A stretch of 13,145 bases of DNA, taken from Spirochaetaceae bacterium (GTDB lineage: Bacteria > Spirochaetota > Spirochaetia > Sphaerochaetales > Sphaerochaetaceae). The position numbers were made by a program, and so were the translations under genes. Every line of letters begins with the position of its first letter. Position 1 is the stretch's first letter. Positions 10,853-13,145 of this stretch are shown here, in pieces. A model generated the notes under the pieces. The model saw nothing but the letters and a program-made list of their open reading frames with translations, searched no databases and was not told the DNA's origin. The stretch lies in NCBI GenBank assembly GCA_003454065.1, contig DMKZ01000127.1:1-13145 (forward strand). Direction: 5' to 3'.

Positions 10853-12463
10853 TCAAGTGCCGGTTTTGTAAGTTTGCAAAATCAATATGTTGACTGCGTA
10901 GAAGACTATGGCGCACGAATAATGCGCCCCGTTGCGGACAACGACATCATCGCCTAAAAGCATATTCTTCACTTCGCTGATCTTATCGGCATCCCACCCC
11001 ATTTTCTCCAAACCGGAGCCGAGCTGACCCAAAATCACGTCCAAATCCAACTCATTGTATTCGTATTCAGTCACGTTTTCCAATTTCTTAAGATTCTTCA
11101 TATTCACATAAGGACAAATCTCATCGGCCTTGGTATGAATCGCCAGAACAGGAATCTCAGGTCCTTTTCCGTTTTTCCACTTGTTCGGATTCGCATAGCT
11201 GTTCTCCTCGAAGGCCTTCATCATGGCTTTGGAGATATCGGAATCCAAATCTCTTGCCTCCTCGGTGAACATTAATGACACCGGAATCCTATCCCAGCCG
11301 TCCGCAATTCCCAATGCCTTGGCGATCTTGTTGTCTATATCCGAGGTGGAATTCAATTTGTTGTCTATGATCTCCCACTCGTTATTCGTGTTGTCTCTAA
11401 TCGCTTCGCATACTTTCGGAGTGAGAAAATCGGAAATGGTGTAGCCTTTAAGATACGAATCCCCGTATTGATGCAAATACGAACGCAGGATAATCGGAAT
11501 CGAACAAGGGTAGTAGATTCCTCCATTCTCCTCATCAAGGAAAAACTTGTATGTTTCGCACAAATCATAAGATCCGTCGCCGCACAGCGATCCTTTAAAA
11601 TGCAATTTCTCTGCCAAGCCTTTGTTCTCGATGTAATTATGCACCGTAAGAGACATCGTGCCACCTTGGGAATACCCGAAGCAATACATGCCGAAGTTTT
11701 CATCATTTTCGTTCAAACCATGCAACGACATGCCTTCAAACGATCCTTTCTTCCAGCCGATCGCAGCTTCGACGGCATCGATGCATTGCTCGGCGCAAAT
11801 GTCCTGAATCAGATACGGATGAACTCTTCCGGAAGACGATCCATAGCCTTCGTAATCCGGATCGACCACTAAAGCACCTTCAAATGCTGCTCTGTAGAGC
11901 AACCCCCCTTCGCTGATGATGCTTTTGTCAATTGTCTGAGCCTGAGCGTTTTTCGCTATGGTTCCGTGATTGTGAAGAAGCAACTGATTGGAGCTGATAA
12001 ACCACTTCCTGCCATTGTCCCAGAAATCGAACACTTTCTCCGCATATCCGACAAGCATGCGCGCTGATGCTCTGAACCTTTCTCCCGTGCAGCTATCGGT
12101 CGGATACTCAAGCTTCAAAGATTTAACGCGGAATACGATAGAATCCTTGTTTGCCTCCAGCCCATTCACGATGTCGCTTTCTCTCATAGCGGACCCGTCG
12201 GCGTTCTTCAGTTCGCCGCTATGGGCGATGAGGTCTTTCTTCAAGCGCTCGCGCAAATCATCCTTCGAGAAGCCAACATAACTCAAAACTCCGATAATGC
12301 CCTCGTCCGAGGATGCGCCGTCCCCGAAGATTCCGTCAATGAATTTGTCGAAAGTGACATCGTCGATCTCTTCGACCTTGACGGTTTCATCAATGCCATG
12401 CTTGCACCCGAACAGCATCATCACCGACAGGATCATGCAGATTGCGAAAGCCTTTCTAATCAT
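10853..12463 (-). CDS. Lipoprotein alpha/beta-hydrolase, probable secreted lipase/esterase
   Basis: A 536-residue exported hydrolase. The N-terminus is a lipoprotein signal: basic MIRK, a hydrophobic core, then LFGC with the acylated Cys at 20. Residues 21-180 form a poorly recognisable region. The alpha/beta-hydrolase part begins near RAAFEGALVVDPDYEGYGSS (191-210), with HPYL following at 215. The nucleophile elbow is GYSQGG (263-268, Ser265). Asp447 in HTKADEICPY and His514 in NGAHYS are good candidates for the acid and base of the triad. The DYxGYG...HPY arrangement recalls the secretory lipase/peptidase-like hydrolases common in gut anaerobes, but substrate cannot be read from sequence. 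The start has a GAGG-type ribosome site seven bases upstream. It stands alone between PFOR and the arsR operon, with a terminator candidate behind it. Confidence 0.82.
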   Translation of the reverse strand: MIRKAFAICMILSVMMLFGCKHGIDETVKVEEIDDVTFDKFIDGIFGDGASSDEGIIGVLSYVGFSKDDLRERLKKDLIAHSGELKNADGSAMRESDIVNGLEANKDSIVFRVKSLKLEYPTDSCTGERFRASARMLVGYAEKVFDFWDNGRKWFISSNQLLLHNHGTIAKNAQAQTIDKSIISEGGLLYRAAFEGALVVDPDYEGYGSSSGRVHPYLIQDICAEQCIDAVEAAIGWKKGSFEGMSLHGLNENDENFGMYCFGYSQGGTMSLTVHNYIENKGLAEKLHFKGSLCGDGSYDLCETYKFFLDEENGGIYYPCSIPIILRSYLHQYGDSYLKGYTISDFLTPKVCEAIRDNTNNEWEIIDNKLNSTSDIDNKIAKALGIADGWDRIPVSLMFTEEARDLDSDISKAMMKAFEENSYANPNKWKNGKGPEIPVLAIHTKADEICPYVNMKNLKKLENVTEYEYNELDLDVILGQLGSGLEKMGWDADKISEVKNMLLGDDVVVRNGAHYSCAIVFYAVNILILQTYKTGT

Positions 12464-12562
12464 AACAACCTCACCAAAGAAAAAGACTATGTCGGATCAA
12501 GCAACCGAATCTTATAGGACTAGGAAGCTTTTCCGGCATAGCCCGTCAAAATCAAAACAAAC

Positions 12563-12576
12563 TAAAGGACGCTTCT
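12563..12576 (-). repeat. Short 3'-end motif AGAAGCGTCCTTTA after the PFOR gene
   Basis: It starts five bases after the PFOR TGA and matches 13 of 14 bases of the motif that follows the metal ATPase stop (8384-8371). The rest of the 117-base gap 12464-12580 has only weak promoter-like sequence (TATAAG near 12512) for the hydrolase gene. I see no strong terminator in it. Confidence 0.4.
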
Positions 12577-12580
12577 GAAA

Positions 12581-13145
12581 TCAGTTCTCGGACGGCTCAC
12601 CGTTCAAGCAGCTGCCGAACCCCTTGTAGAGCTTAAGGCGCTTGTAGGCATCCTGCTCGCTTTCCGAATAAAGCTCTTCCGCCATCTCCGGATTGGTCTT
12701 CTTCAAGGAAGAATACCTGACTTCTGAAAGGATGAAGTCCTTATAGGCGCCGTTCGGATCCTTGCATTCCCAAACGAATTTCCTACCCTCCTCGCCATTG
12801 GGGTTGAACCTGTAAAGCGGCCAATACCCTGCCTCGACAGCCTTCTTCTCCTCAACCTGGGAGAATCTCATATTGATGCCGTGGTTGATGCATGGAGCAT
12901 AGGCGAAGATGATCGAGGGACCATTGTAATCCACAGCCTCCTGAATCGCTTTTTGGACCTGCATCCTGTTGGCGCCGAGAGCGACAGACGCTACATAAAC
13001 ATAGCCGTAGCTCATGCACATGATTCCAAGATTCTTCTTGCCGACTCTCTTTCCGTCCGTAGCGAATTTCGCAACTGCGGAAAGCGGCGTACTCTTGGAC
13101 GATTGCCCGCCGGTGTTGGAATAGACCTCAGTATCGAGTACGAGA
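12581..13145 (-). CDS. nifJ: Pyruvate:ferredoxin (flavodoxin) oxidoreductase, C-terminal part only
   Basis: Oxidatively decarboxylates pyruvate to acetyl-CoA and passes electrons to ferredoxin or flavodoxin; a central enzyme of anaerobic metabolism. The frame is open to the window edge and the gene's 5' part lies beyond it. The 187 visible residues begin LVLDTEVYSNTGGQSSKSTP, the thiamine-diphosphate domain signature of the single-chain enzyme. They continue with SYGYVYVASVALGAN, APCINHGI and the C-terminal GYWPLYRFNP and FILSEVRYSSL segments. The full protein is usually about 1170-1200 residues, so most is outside. The internal ATG at 13021 is not the start, because conserved sequence continues upstream of it. 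No ferredoxin-domain residues are visible here. The C-terminus appears complete. Confidence 0.95.
   Translation of the reverse strand, partial: LVLDTEVYSNTGGQSSKSTPLSAVAKFATDGKRVGKKNLGIMCMSYGYVYVASVALGANRMQVQKAIQEAVDYNGPSIIFAYAPCINHGINMRFSQVEEKKAVEAGYWPLYRFNPNGEEGRKFVWECKDPNGAYKDFILSEVRYSSLKKTNPEMAEELYSESEQDAYKRLKLYKGFGSCLNGEPSEN

Overview
This is a densely packed bacterial chromosome segment in which every supported gene is on the minus strand. Read in the direction of transcription, from high to low coordinates, the order is: the end of a pyruvate:ferredoxin oxidoreductase, a lipoprotein alpha/beta-hydrolase, an ArsR-type metal sensor, a P1B-type metal-export ATPase, a metallo-beta-lactamase-fold hydrolase, a YhhQ/VUT-family membrane protein with an enormous acidic tail, an alpha-oxoamine synthase (serine palmitoyltransferase-like), yajC, secD, secF and the start of a (d)CMP kinase. 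No gap exceeds about 230 bases, and I see no tRNA, rRNA, CRISPR, IS element or phage gene.

Organism. PFOR of the NifJ type points to an anaerobe. The separate SecD and SecF, the N-terminus of SecD, the 'GNLYR' form of the Cmk nucleotide-binding region and the style of the oxoamine synthase remind me most of Spirochaetota (Treponema-like relatives). That is an impression from remembered family features, not a search result, and another anaerobic Gram-negative lineage is possible. Base composition looks moderate and even, with no obvious island of foreign composition.

Layout. (1) 1-3712 is a secretion operon, yajC-secD-secF-cmk, with gaps of 13, 0 and 4 bases. It is preceded by a 127-base AT-rich gap with a duplicated putative promoter element. 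(2) 3840-5162 is a stand-alone PLP enzyme with its own leader. (3) 5338-8347 holds two overlapping genes, the MBL hydrolase and the VUT-family fusion. The fusion's first ~205 residues are an ordinary six-helix transporter and its last ~570 are an acidic, low-complexity, repeat-bearing tail ending in a probable small beta-rich domain. (4) 8383-10701 is a self-contained zinc/cadmium-type resistance cassette: promoter with consensus -35, palindromic operator, ArsR sensor with an intact alpha-5 metal site, and a P1B ATPase overlapping the sensor gene. (5) 10853-13145 holds the secreted hydrolase and the PFOR terminus.

How the parts work together. YajC-SecD-SecF assist the Sec translocon. ArsR and the ATPase form a classical sense-and-export loop, with ArsR presumably falling off its operator when metal is bound. 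The other genes do not make an obvious joint pathway. The strangest item is the VUT fusion. Acidic or Ala-rich low-complexity extensions also appear on YajC (C-terminal) and the oxoamine synthase (N-terminal), which suggests a lineage habit of adding disordered tails.
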